This document shows positions 35,723-43,927 of a stretch of 64,000 bases of DNA, one piece after another (the stretch's first letter is position 1; each line of letters opens with the position of its first letter). The position numbers and the translations under genes were made by a program. Source of the stretch: Verrucomicrobiaceae bacterium (lineage in GTDB: Bacteria; Verrucomicrobiota; Verrucomicrobiia; Verrucomicrobiales; Verrucomicrobiaceae); assembly GCA_019694165.1 (NCBI GenBank), contig JAIBCL010000001.1:310001-374000 (forward strand), given 5' to 3'. The notes below the pieces were generated by a model. The model made no database searches, was not told the origin of the DNA, and saw only the letters and a program-made list of their open reading frames with translations.

Positions 35723-38317
35723 ATGGCACGGGCACGAACATCAAAGACCACCGCAGGCAAACGTGGCGCAAAGCGCGCTGCGAAGAAGCGCGCCGCGAAA
35801 AGCAAAGTCAGGCAGGCTGGCACGCCGGACGTTGCGAACAAGGCGACGGCCAGGGCTGCCGGCCCTTCTTATGTCCGCATCGAAGCGCAAGGTGCAGGCG
35901 GCAAGCCGCCTCGTGTGTATCCGATGCGTCCGCTGAAGGGCGACCGCATCGAGAAGGAGGCGCTCCGCTGGCGTCACCTCGCAGCACGCAGGCAGCAGTG
36001 GCTCGACAGCAAGGATGACGACGAGGAAACCGGCGAGGAGGGCAGCAAGCTGCTCGCGGATCTCGGCATCGACCGCGCGGCGCAGCGGGTGATTTCCGCG
36101 GCGGAAGCCGTGCAGGTGTGCATCCCGTGGACCGACGACGAGTCTGAATTCTGGGCCGAGCGGATCCTGCCGTGGGAGTTTTTGCTCGTGCGTGCGCTGC
36201 GGCACGTGTCCTCGTTTTCGCGTTCACCCGTGGTCGTCAGGCAGTTGTTCGATGTTCAGCCGCAGGGCAGCGTACCCGAAGGCGCGCAAGTCCCCGACAG
36301 CGCCATTGGCGTGGTCGTCTGCCCGCCGGGCACGGGCTGGCAGACGATGCGCGAGACTTACCAACGCGAGCGCGCGATGGTGAAGGCGCATCTCGGGCAG
36401 CCCGAGATGGAATCGATCGATGATCCCGACCGCGACCGGCTCGGAGCCGAGATCGCCCGGCGTTGCAAGGGTGGCAAAGGCGTGGCGGTGCATCTGCTCA
36501 GCGTGATCACGCTGCGCGAGCGCGAGAAGCCGCCGCGCGATACGCGGCCCCATCTCTTCCTGCCAGACAAGGCGCACCAGTGGTGCGAGCTGGAAGACGC
36601 GGCCAAGAGCATCACTTCCGGCGACAAGTTCGCGCCCGCACTCGTGTGCATGAGCTTCTGTGACTCCGGGCCGCGACTCGCCGCACTCACGGTGGCGCAC
36701 GGCGCGCACGCGGCCCTCGGCTTCCAGGACATGGTGACTGATGATGTGTGCGAGAGCTTCTTCGGCATCTTTTATCACGAGTGGCGGAAGGACAACGAGT
36801 GGAACCTCCTTGCCGCGTTCAAGGAATCCATCCGTCAGATGGCGCACGACCTCCAAGGTGCGGGCGTCATTCTCTGGAGCCGGCATTCGTTGTTCGAGGC
36901 GCGCAAGCCGGCGGAGGAGGCCGCACCTGCGGCGCGGAAATCGCGCGCGCCGAAGTCCACGACCGCCGCGCCTTCGCCGCAGCCGGTGTCCGGCGCACTC
37001 GCGCCGCCAGCGTCAGTGGCGCTTGAGGCGGTGACTTCGGCGCAGATCGGGGCGCAAGCCACGCCGCCGCCCTCGGTCGCGGCACCATCCGTCGCGCTTG
37101 CGCCCGGCGCTTTCGTCGTCACCGCCGAGGTCAACGACAAGCTCAATTACTCCATCCTGCACAATCAGCACTACAAGCTGCGCGATGAGACAGGCATCGA
37201 CCCCGCCACCTCGCTGCCGCTGCGCTTGTTTTCCAAATTCAACGTCAAGCGCATGATCCCCTTGGCCGATGGCGCGAAGCTGGTGGCCGATGTGGAGGTG
37301 ACCTTGCACGCGGGCACGGAAGACTGCGCGTGGAGGCAGCTCGTCGAACTCAATTCTCCCTCCGAGGAGATCGCGCCGCTCATCCGCGTGCCGCTCACCT
37401 CGGCCCTTGTGCGCAGCCTGCGCGAGTCGATGCGCACGACGGTGACTTCGCGCGTGTCCATCCTCGGCAGCCCGTGGCACATCCAGACGCACGCCGTCAC
37501 GCTGCTGGCCATCGACGAGTGGCGTGACGACGGCGTGTGCCATGTATGGCTCCCTTCGTTCGTGCTGCCGCGTGATCCGGCCGTGGGCGAACTCGTCAGC
37601 CTTGCTCGGCGTTCCCTTTGCATCGCGGCGGATGATTTCAACGCGGGCTTCGACGGCTATCAACGCGGTGAACGGCGCTGGGTGGACATGCAGGTCCAGG
37701 CGCTCTGGGCCACGATCATCGACCAGTGGGACCTGGCCTACATCAATCCGCCACCGTCGTTCAGCGACCGCTCGCAGCGTCTCCGTTTTCCATCCACCAT
37801 CAGGAAGGACCGCGCCGGCACTTGCATCGACCTGGCACTGCTGCTCGCAGCATGTCTCGAGTACATCGGCATTGAAACCTTTGTCGTGCTCGGCCCCGGC
37901 CATGCCTACGTCGGCTACGGCCGAGAGCCGCGTGCGAAGCGCGATCTCTTCAGCGCCATCGAGGGCACCGAGACAGCCATGCAGGGCACCACGCGCGACG
38001 CCATGTCCCGCGCCACGCGCGCCAAGCGGATCCTGGCACCGTGGGTCTATGACAAAGACCACCATCCCGCCATCGTCCGCGCGCTCGATGAAGATGAAAC
38101 CATCGGCGCCATCGAGGCCACCATGCTCACGCAGCGCAAATCATTCGCCGAGGCCCGCGGCGCCGGCGACAGGCGGATGCGGATGCGCCTCGAGTTCGAC
38201 TGCCTGATCGATGTGTATCACGCCCGCCAGCCCGGCTTCGATGTGACGCCCCTGCCGCTGAGTTTCACCAACGGAATCGGAGGGGAGGAGCCCCCATCCT
38301 CCGCCGCCACATCATAG
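35723..38317 (+). CDS. large protein with CHAT-like N-terminal and transglutaminase-like C-terminal domains
   Basis: 864 residues. Residues 1-35 form a Lys/Arg/Ala-rich histone-H1-like tail. Residues about 120-390 resemble a CHAT caspase-like domain: 'APALVCMSFCDSG' matches the 'NACxSG' cysteine region and 'GAHAALGFQDMVTDD' the following 'GA.AVxGxQ' element, but the usual catalytic His motif is only partly kept ('GVAVHLLSV'), so activity is uncertain. A Pro/Ala linker (about 395-460) follows. The C-terminal part has a transglutaminase-like motif: C701 in 'RAGTCIDLALLLAACLEYIG', H727 in 'LGPGHAYVGY', then 'FSAIEGTE'. No signal peptide. Starts 6 nt after the HETGH gene. Confidence 0.65.
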   Translation: MARARTSKTTAGKRGAKRAAKKRAAKSKVRQAGTPDVANKATARAAGPSYVRIEAQGAGGKPPRVYPMRPLKGDRIEKEALRWRHLAARRQQWLDSKDDDEETGEEGSKLLADLGIDRAAQRVISAAEAVQVCIPWTDDESEFWAERILPWEFLLVRALRHVSSFSRSPVVVRQLFDVQPQGSVPEGAQVPDSAIGVVVCPPGTGWQTMRETYQRERAMVKAHLGQPEMESIDDPDRDRLGAEIARRCKGGKGVAVHLLSVITLREREKPPRDTRPHLFLPDKAHQWCELEDAAKSITSGDKFAPALVCMSFCDSGPRLAALTVAHGAHAALGFQDMVTDDVCESFFGIFYHEWRKDNEWNLLAAFKESIRQMAHDLQGAGVILWSRHSLFEARKPAEEAAPAARKSRAPKSTTAAPSPQPVSGALAPPASVALEAVTSAQIGAQATPPPSVAAPSVALAPGAFVVTAEVNDKLNYSILHNQHYKLRDETGIDPATSLPLRLFSKFNVKRMIPLADGAKLVADVEVTLHAGTEDCAWRQLVELNSPSEEIAPLIRVPLTSALVRSLRESMRTTVTSRVSILGSPWHIQTHAVTLLAIDEWRDDGVCHVWLPSFVLPRDPAVGELVSLARRSLCIAADDFNAGFDGYQRGERRWVDMQVQALWATIIDQWDLAYINPPPSFSDRSQRLRFPSTIRKDRAGTCIDLALLLAACLEYIGIETFVVLGPGHAYVGYGREPRAKRDLFSAIEGTETAMQGTTRDAMSRATRAKRILAPWVYDKDHHPAIVRALDEDETIGAIEATMLTQRKSFAEARGAGDRRMRMRLEFDCLIDVYHARQPGFDVTPLPLSFTNGIGGEEPPSSAATS

Positions 38318-38347
38318 ACGAAGCAGCGGCGCGCGGCGGCAGCCGTC

Positions 38348-38407
38348 GGTGGCGGCCGCCACCGCAAAACACCGCCATTGCCTCACCGGGGCTGCCTGTG
38401 CTAGTCT
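38348..38407 (+). promoter_or_regulatory. palindrome and weak promoter candidate before the WXG100 gene
   Basis: The 99-nt gap before the WXG100 gene holds a perfect 16-nt palindrome, GGTGGCGGCCGCCACC (38348-38363), then TTGCCT (38378-38383) and TAGTCT (38402-38407) 18 nt apart, 9 nt before the ATG at 38417. This is the largest gap in the distal half of the locus and may give the secretion genes their own transcription start. The hexamers are weak matches. Confidence 0.35.
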
Positions 38408-38416
38408 CGCTTCACT

Positions 38417-38689
38417 ATGGCACAGGCAATCATGGAACCGGAGGAGGTGCGGCGCTTTGCGAAGGAGCTGAAGCGCTTCAACGATGACGTGCAGGCCAAG
38501 GCGGCGCAGCTTCAGTCACGCTTTGCTTCCCTGGGCAGCACATGGCAGGACCAGGAGGCGGACAAGTTTGCCGAGGAATTCATCACCACGATGAAGGCCC
38601 TGAAGAAATTCATGGAGGTGAGCGAGAAGCACACGCCCTACCTCCTGCGCAAGGCACAGCGCATCGAGGACTACCTGAACCAGCGCTAG
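38417..38689 (+). CDS. WXG100-family (ESAT-6-like) small helical protein
   Basis: 90 residues, all helical. Two amphipathic helices flank the turn 'LGSTWQDQEADKFAEEF', where the family's WxG is W-Q-D. Length, spacing and lack of signal peptide match WXG100 proteins, which are substrates or adaptors of type VII (ESX/Ess) secretion. A classical C-terminal YxxxD/E signal is not evident ('YLLRKAQRIEDYLNQR' is the end). An FtsK/EssC-like ATPase gene lies 0.8 kb downstream on the same strand, which strongly supports the assignment. Confidence 0.8.
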   Translation: MAQAIMEPEEVRRFAKELKRFNDDVQAKAAQLQSRFASLGSTWQDQEADKFAEEFITTMKALKKFMEVSEKHTPYLLRKAQRIEDYLNQR

Positions 38690-38731
38690 CGGGCATCTCG
38701 TCTCTCCGCCAGCAGACACACCGCCGCGACC

Positions 38732-39295
38732 ATGCCAGAACAGGCCAAAGTCACCTCCCTCGACGTGCTGGAGTCCTTCCGCGCGCGGCTCATCGTGTTC
38801 CTTTCCAAGTCGCGTCGCGGGATCGACGAGGTCACCGATGAGATCCGCCGCACGCGAAACTGGCTGGAGGGCGAAGGCCGCGTCCGCTGGGAGGCGGAGG
38901 TGAAGAAGAGCCGCAAGCGCCTGGAGCAGGCCGAGGCGGAGCTGATGAGCGCGCGCTTCTCGGAGTTCATCGACACGCCTTCCGTCCAGCAGATGCAAGT
39001 GCGCAAGGCGCGCCGTGCGCTCGAGGATGCGGAGCGGAAACTGGCGGCGGTGAAGCGCTGGTCGCGTGACTTTGACAGCCGTGCCGATCCACTGGCGAAG
39101 AAGCTCGAAAGCCTGCGGCACCACTTTGATCATGTGATGCCCCAGGGCGTGACGTGGCTGGTGCAGGCGCAGCGCACGCTGGAGGGCTACACGGAGACGC
39201 CGTGGGAGCAGATGACGGATGCCGCCGCCGCGTCGCAGGGCGCGCCTGCATCCACACCCGCTGCGCCGTCCGCGGAACCGGAGGTGAAACCATGA
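38732..39295 (+). CDS. coiled-coil protein between two WXG100-like genes
   Basis: 187 residues. Residues about 15-150 are strongly helical and charged ('VKKSRKRLEQAEAELMSARF', 'RKARRALEDAERKLAAVKRW'), typical of a coiled coil; the C-terminal 25 residues are an Ala/Pro linker. No membrane segment or catalytic motif. Its stop codon overlaps the next start (ATGA, 39292-39295). It may be a chaperone or a structural substrate of the FtsK/WXG100 system; this is from context only. Confidence 0.7.
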   Translation: MPEQAKVTSLDVLESFRARLIVFLSKSRRGIDEVTDEIRRTRNWLEGEGRVRWEAEVKKSRKRLEQAEAELMSARFSEFIDTPSVQQMQVRKARRALEDAERKLAAVKRWSRDFDSRADPLAKKLESLRHHFDHVMPQGVTWLVQAQRTLEGYTETPWEQMTDAAAASQGAPASTPAAPSAEPEVKP

Positions 39296-39504
39296 GCGGA
39301 CACGTCAGCGGCGCGAATCTCTCCCAGGCCGTGCAGGACCTGCTCGTGGAGTGGGATCACACACGCGCCTACTGGCGCGACCAGAAGGCCCAGGAGTTCC
39401 ACCAGAAGTATCTCGAAATCCTGCCCGACCTCGTGACGAAGGCCAACAGCCTCATCAGCGAGGTGGACGCACTGCTAAGAAAGGTAAGACAAGACTGTGA
39501 GTAG
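39292..39504 (+). CDS. second WXG100-like small protein
   Basis: 70 residues from the ATG at 39292, in the same frame as a longer spurious frame that begins inside the previous gene. Two helices flank 'TRAYWRDQKAQEFHQKYLE', again a Trp-x-Asp version of the WXG turn with the following aromatic residue. The gene overlaps both neighbours: 4 nt with the coiled-coil gene and 8 nt with the ATPase gene that starts at GTG 39497. Together with the 90-residue protein it could form an EsxA/EsxB-like pair. Confidence 0.7.
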   Translation: MSGHVSGANLSQAVQDLLVEWDHTRAYWRDQKAQEFHQKYLEILPDLVTKANSLISEVDALLRKVRQDCE

Positions 39505-42500
39505 CCGCATCGACCTGAGAACCAGCCGCAGCCTCGAGCTGCTCCGCACCCTGGAGCAAACCGTGTCCGACTTCGCCAGACGCGAGGACCAGACTGTGAA
39601 GGATCTCCGTGGGCGCCGCTTCGCAGCGGAGCGCAAGTGCAACGATGGCTGCGCCCACATCGACGAGCGGCTCCAGGTCCAGTGCGCGCAGGTGAATGCC
39701 GGCTTCGACCAGCGGGCGGACAAGGCGCGTGCCACGCATGATGCGCGGCTGCAACGGATCAAGAAGTTCGAGCACTCCGGCAGGCGTGATCTGCCGAAGC
39801 TGGCGCAGGTGGCGCGCGAGCGTTTTCTCGGCGCGCTGCAGGTGCGCAAGTTCACGGCTGAGCGTGACTACGCCTCGGGAGTGCAGCAGGCGGAGGCAGC
39901 CTTTGCCCGCGCATCCGGTGATCATAGCGCGAAGCTCGGCGACATCGAGAAGCGCGCGGCAAAAGCCTTTCGCGGCTACGGCAGCCTGCTGCGCCTGCTG
40001 CGGCGCAAGCGCCGTGCGAAGAGCGATCCGGGTGATGCCGAGGACCTCGAAGGCCTCTTTGCCCAGGGGGCCGCGCACGTCCAGTCCGCCGAGGCGGGAC
40101 TTGCGGAGTTTGAGCAGCTCCCGGTGCCGCGCTTCTTCAGCGGCTTCTCCCTCGGCATGATGCTCTGCCTCATCGCGGCGGCATGCATCGGCATCGCGAT
40201 GACGGCCGGCATGTCCGTCAACGGCGCGGCGCTCGCCGTCGCCGCCTTCGCCATCCTTTGGCTCGTCCTGCTCATCATTCATCAGGCGGGCTTGGGGAAA
40301 GGCAGGACCATTGCGCGCGAGCTGGCCGGCCACCTGGCTGAGGGCAAGCGCATTTTCGAAGGCATCGCGACCAATGCCACTGCCATGCGGGATGCCGCGA
40401 TCACCTCGCTGAAGGAAAAGCACGACGCGGTCCTGGCCGACGTGGCCGCGAAGTGGGACAGCGCCGACACCGTCGAGGCGGACTTCAAGAAGGCCGTGCA
40501 AGAGAAACTCAAGACCGGCGTGCCGCGCGCCACGGCGAAGAATGACGAAATCCTCGCCGCGAAGCTCAGGGGCATCGACGAGGTTCGGGCCGAGGAAACC
40601 GACTGGAAGACGAAGGAGGCGGAGGCGAAGAAGAGCGTGTTCACCTCCGCGCGTGACGCGGACCTCGCGAAGCTCGCGGAGGAAGAGGCCGCGGCTTGGC
40701 AGAAGATGGAGGCTGACTGGAAGAGCACCGTGGCTCCCATCTACCAGGCCGTCGCCGAGATGAATGGCGTGCTCGATCCCGAGTTTCCCGCCTGGAGCCG
40801 CGCGCTCGTCGATGGCTGGAGCGCCCCGCGTTCGTTCGCATCGGCCACGAAGTACGGGCACATGGACCTCGACCTGGCGAAGAACCCCGAGGGCCTGCCG
40901 AAAGATGCGCGTCTCGCGCTGCCGGGGCCGGCGCAGCTTTCCGTGCCGCTCGCGCTCTCATTCCCGCACGAGGGATCCATCTTGTTCGAGACGCACGACT
41001 CCGGCAGCGCCACGGTCGTCGGTACGCTGAACAATGTCATGCTGCGCCTGCTGGCGAAGACGCCGCCGGGCAAGGTGGCCTTCACCATCATCGATCCCGT
41101 CGGCCTCGGCCAGAACTTCGCCGGCATCATGCACATCGCCGACCATGAGGACGCCATCATCAACCGCCGCATCTGGACTCAGCGCGATCAGGTCGAGGAG
41201 CGCCTCTCCGATCTCAATGAGCACATCGAGAAGGTCATCCAGATGTACCTGCGCAACGAGTACGCCACCATCACCGAGTACAACGAGCAGGCCGGCAGCG
41301 TGGCCGAGAAGTACCACTTCCTCGTCGTCGCCGATTTTCCCGCCGGCTTCAGCGATACGGCGGCGAAGCGTCTGCAAAGCATCGCCATCAGCGGCCCGCG
41401 CTGCGGCGTGTACACGCTCATTCACTGGGACCAGCGCCAGCCGCTGCCGGATGGCTTCGTGGCCGATGAACTGAGGCAGAACTCCGTCTTCGTGCGGCAG
41501 GACAAAGGGGAGTTCTTCATCGGGCAGCAGTCCTTCAAGACGAACGCGAAGCTCATCTTCGATCCGCCGCCTTCGGACGAACTCGCCGTCGATCTCGTGC
41601 ACAAGATCGGCAAGGCCAGCATCGACTCAAACCGGGTCGAGGTGCCCTTCGAGCACATCGCGCCGAAGCCCGGCGAGATGTGGACAAACGAAACGACCAA
41701 CGAGCTGCGCGTGGCCGTCGGCCGCACCGGCGCCACGAAGCTGCAATACCTCGCCATCGGCAAAGGCACGCGGCAGCACGCGCTCTTCGCGGGCAAGACG
41801 GGCTCCGGCAAATCGACGCTCTTCCATGTCATCATCACGAATCTCGCTCTCTCGTGCAGTCCGGATCAGGTCGAGTTCTACCTCATCGACTTCAAGAAAG
41901 GCGTCGAGTTCAAGTGCTATGCCACGAAGAAGCTGCCGCACGCGCGCGTGATCGCCATCGAGTCGGACCGCGAGTTCGGCCTCAGCGTGTTGCAGCGTGT
42001 CGATGAGGAATTGAAGCGCCGCGGCGACATCTTCCGCAAACTCGGCGTACAGGACGTGGCCGGATACAAACGCGCCGGTGGCACCGAGCCGATGCCGCGC
42101 TCGCTCTTGCTCATCGACGAGTTCCAGGAGTTCTTCGTCGATGACGATGCCATCGCGCAGGCGGCCTCGCTGCTCTTTGACCGCATCGTGCGTCAGGGCC
42201 GCGCGTTCGGCATTCACGTGCTGCTCGGCTCGCAGACGCTCGGCGGCGCTTACACGCTCGCCCGTGCTACGCTCGGCCAGATGGTCATCCGCGTCGCGCT
42301 CCAGTGCAATGAAGCCGACGCCTACCTCATCATGGACGAGAACAATGCCGCGCCGCGTCTGCTCTCACGCCCCGGCGAAGGCATCTACAACGACGCCGCC
42401 GGCGCCATCGAGGGGAACAGCCCCTTCCAGGTCGTGTGGCTCTCCGATGAAGAGCGCGACGTGTGGCTCGACAAGATCCACGATCTCGCCGTCGCGAAGC

Positions 42501-43378
42501 ACGACCAGCATCCCACGCCGATCGTCTTCGAAGGCAATGCGCCTGCCGACATCCACGAGAACGATCCGCTGCGCCGCGCGCTCGCCACGAAGCCCGCGAA
42601 AGCACCCGCCGCCGCGCATTGCTGGCTCGGCGCGCCAAACTCCATCAAAGGACCGACCGAAGCCGTGTTCCGCCGACAGAGCGGCAATCACTTGCTCATC
42701 GTCGGCCAGCGCGAAGAGGCGGCCACCACGCTAATCGGCACCTCGCTCGTCTCGCTCGCCGCGCAATATCCGGTCGGCAGCGCAAAGTTCGTTTTGCTCC
42801 ACGCCGCGAATCCGGAGTCAGCCGAAGAGAAATTCCTCGACCAGATCACCGGCATCATCCCGCACGGCGTGCAGGTTTCCAAAGGCCACGACATCGCCGA
42901 CGTGATGAACGAGTTCGCCGCCGAGCTGAAGACGCGCGGCACCGACAGCGCCGCGGCCGCTGATGCACCGCCCATCTACTTCTTCATCCACGGCATCCAG
43001 AAGTTTAAGAAGCTCCGTCACGAAGACGACTTCAGCTTTGGCGACAGCGACAGCAGCAATCCCGGCCAGCAGCTCAACGACCTGATCTGCGAAGGAGCGA
43101 GCCACGGCATCCACCTCGTCATCGTGGTCGATACCTTCAACAACGTCGGCCGCTTCATGAGCCGCAAGGCGCTCAGCGAGATCGAGATGCGCGTCCTCTT
43201 CCAGATGAGCCAGAACGATTCCGCCAGCCTCATCGAGAGCCCCAAAGCCGCCAACCTCGGCCTCCACCGCGCCATCTTCTACAACGAGCACGAAGGCCAC
43301 ATGGAAACCTTCCGCCCGTACGCAATGCCCGGCTCCGCGTGGATTCACGAGGCCGGGGAAAAGTTGTCGAAGCGATAA
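39497..43378 (+). CDS. FtsK/SpoIIIE (EssC/EccC-like) ATPase with N-terminal coiled coil and TM pair
   Basis: 1293 residues, GTG start overlapping the preceding gene. Residues 1-205 are charged and helical, followed by a hydrophobic hairpin (about 215-257), then a long coiled coil (about 260-415). Three ATPase-like modules follow. Module 1 (about 480-700) lacks a P-loop ('FETHDSGSATVVGTLNN'). Module 2 (about 730-990) has Walker A 'GKTGSGKST' (about 766-774), Walker B 'SLLLIDEFQEFF' (about 868-879), and the FtsK-type 'GIHVLLGSQTL'. Module 3 (about 1040-1280) has a degenerate loop 'IVGQREEAATTLIG'. This architecture matches type VII secretion motor ATPases, but here only the central module keeps its P-loop. 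It is the last gene of the locus. Confidence 0.88.
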   Translation: MSSRIDLRTSRSLELLRTLEQTVSDFARREDQTVKDLRGRRFAAERKCNDGCAHIDERLQVQCAQVNAGFDQRADKARATHDARLQRIKKFEHSGRRDLPKLAQVARERFLGALQVRKFTAERDYASGVQQAEAAFARASGDHSAKLGDIEKRAAKAFRGYGSLLRLLRRKRRAKSDPGDAEDLEGLFAQGAAHVQSAEAGLAEFEQLPVPRFFSGFSLGMMLCLIAAACIGIAMTAGMSVNGAALAVAAFAILWLVLLIIHQAGLGKGRTIARELAGHLAEGKRIFEGIATNATAMRDAAITSLKEKHDAVLADVAAKWDSADTVEADFKKAVQEKLKTGVPRATAKNDEILAAKLRGIDEVRAEETDWKTKEAEAKKSVFTSARDADLAKLAEEEAAAWQKMEADWKSTVAPIYQAVAEMNGVLDPEFPAWSRALVDGWSAPRSFASATKYGHMDLDLAKNPEGLPKDARLALPGPAQLSVPLALSFPHEGSILFETHDSGSATVVGTLNNVMLRLLAKTPPGKVAFTIIDPVGLGQNFAGIMHIADHEDAIINRRIWTQRDQVEERLSDLNEHIEKVIQMYLRNEYATITEYNEQAGSVAEKYHFLVVADFPAGFSDTAAKRLQSIAISGPRCGVYTLIHWDQRQPLPDGFVADELRQNSVFVRQDKGEFFIGQQSFKTNAKLIFDPPPSDELAVDLVHKIGKASIDSNRVEVPFEHIAPKPGEMWTNETTNELRVAVGRTGATKLQYLAIGKGTRQHALFAGKTGSGKSTLFHVIITNLALSCSPDQVEFYLIDFKKGVEFKCYATKKLPHARVIAIESDREFGLSVLQRVDEELKRRGDIFRKLGVQDVAGYKRAGGTEPMPRSLLLIDEFQEFFVDDDAIAQAASLLFDRIVRQGRAFGIHVLLGSQTLGGAYTLARATLGQMVIRVALQCNEADAYLIMDENNAAPRLLSRPGEGIYNDAAGAIEGNSPFQVVWLSDEERDVWLDKIHDLAVAKHDQHPTPIVFEGNAPADIHENDPLRRALATKPAKAPAAAHCWLGAPNSIKGPTEAVFRRQSGNHLLIVGQREEAATTLIGTSLVSLAAQYPVGSAKFVLLHAANPESAEEKFLDQITGIIPHGVQVSKGHDIADVMNEFAAELKTRGTDSAAAADAPPIYFFIHGIQKFKKLRHEDDFSFGDSDSSNPGQQLNDLICEGASHGIHLVIVVDTFNNVGRFMSRKALSEIEMRVLFQMSQNDSASLIESPKAANLGLHRAIFYNEHEGHMETFRPYAMPGSAWIHEAGEKLSKR

Positions 43379-43927
43379 AGCCGGCACAGCCGCAAGAGCA
43401 GGCACGCGGAGCACCCAACTATCGTGCGGGCGCGATCGGCGGGGCCGCGCTGAGTAGTCGCGATCCGATAGTTTGGGGAAGCGTGAACGACCCTGCCAAC
43501 TCTGTCCTGTCCGCACTCGCGCACACGGTTTGCCGTGATGACAAGCATGCTGATGAGTCCAAAGGCCACCGGCTTCCTCTTCGCACCCGCGCCCCCTGAT
43601 TCTTGGGATGTACCGCAGCGCGCCCCTACCAGTGTTTCACCGCACCACCATCACAATCCGGGCGCGCCTTCCGGAAGGCGGTGACGGCGAAATGGCAGGG
43701 ACCTGCTGAGTCAGGTCCCACTTGTTTGTGGCGGGGCGAAGGCGGCGGGTGGAGCGGAATAGTGTCTCGGTGTTCGTTCGCGCGGGGGATGCTCCGCACC
43801 ACCTTGGCCCGCGAAATTTGGAACGCGACGCAGCACATCCCTGCCATGCCCTGCCGCGCGATGCGGAAATGGCAACGACGCCCCAGCGTGGCACCCCATT
43901 TCCCAATTTGCCTGATGACCGCGCTGC
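43379..43927. other. 549-nt region without intact genes, with a perfect hairpin
   Basis: No frame has a convincing start, length and composition. A perfect hairpin, GGGACCTG (43698-43705) and CAGGTCCC (43712-43719) with a 6-nt loop, lies within it. The 'gggacctg...caggtccc' wording looks like one of the dispersed repeats. The region continues into the decayed kinase gene on the minus strand and is probably part of the same eroded DNA. Confidence 0.5.

Noticed and set aside
38348-38363. 16-nt palindrome as a rho-independent terminator of the CHAT/TGase gene
   Set aside because: No T-run follows and a palindrome without loop spacing forms a poor hairpin; kept only as part of a possible regulatory region.
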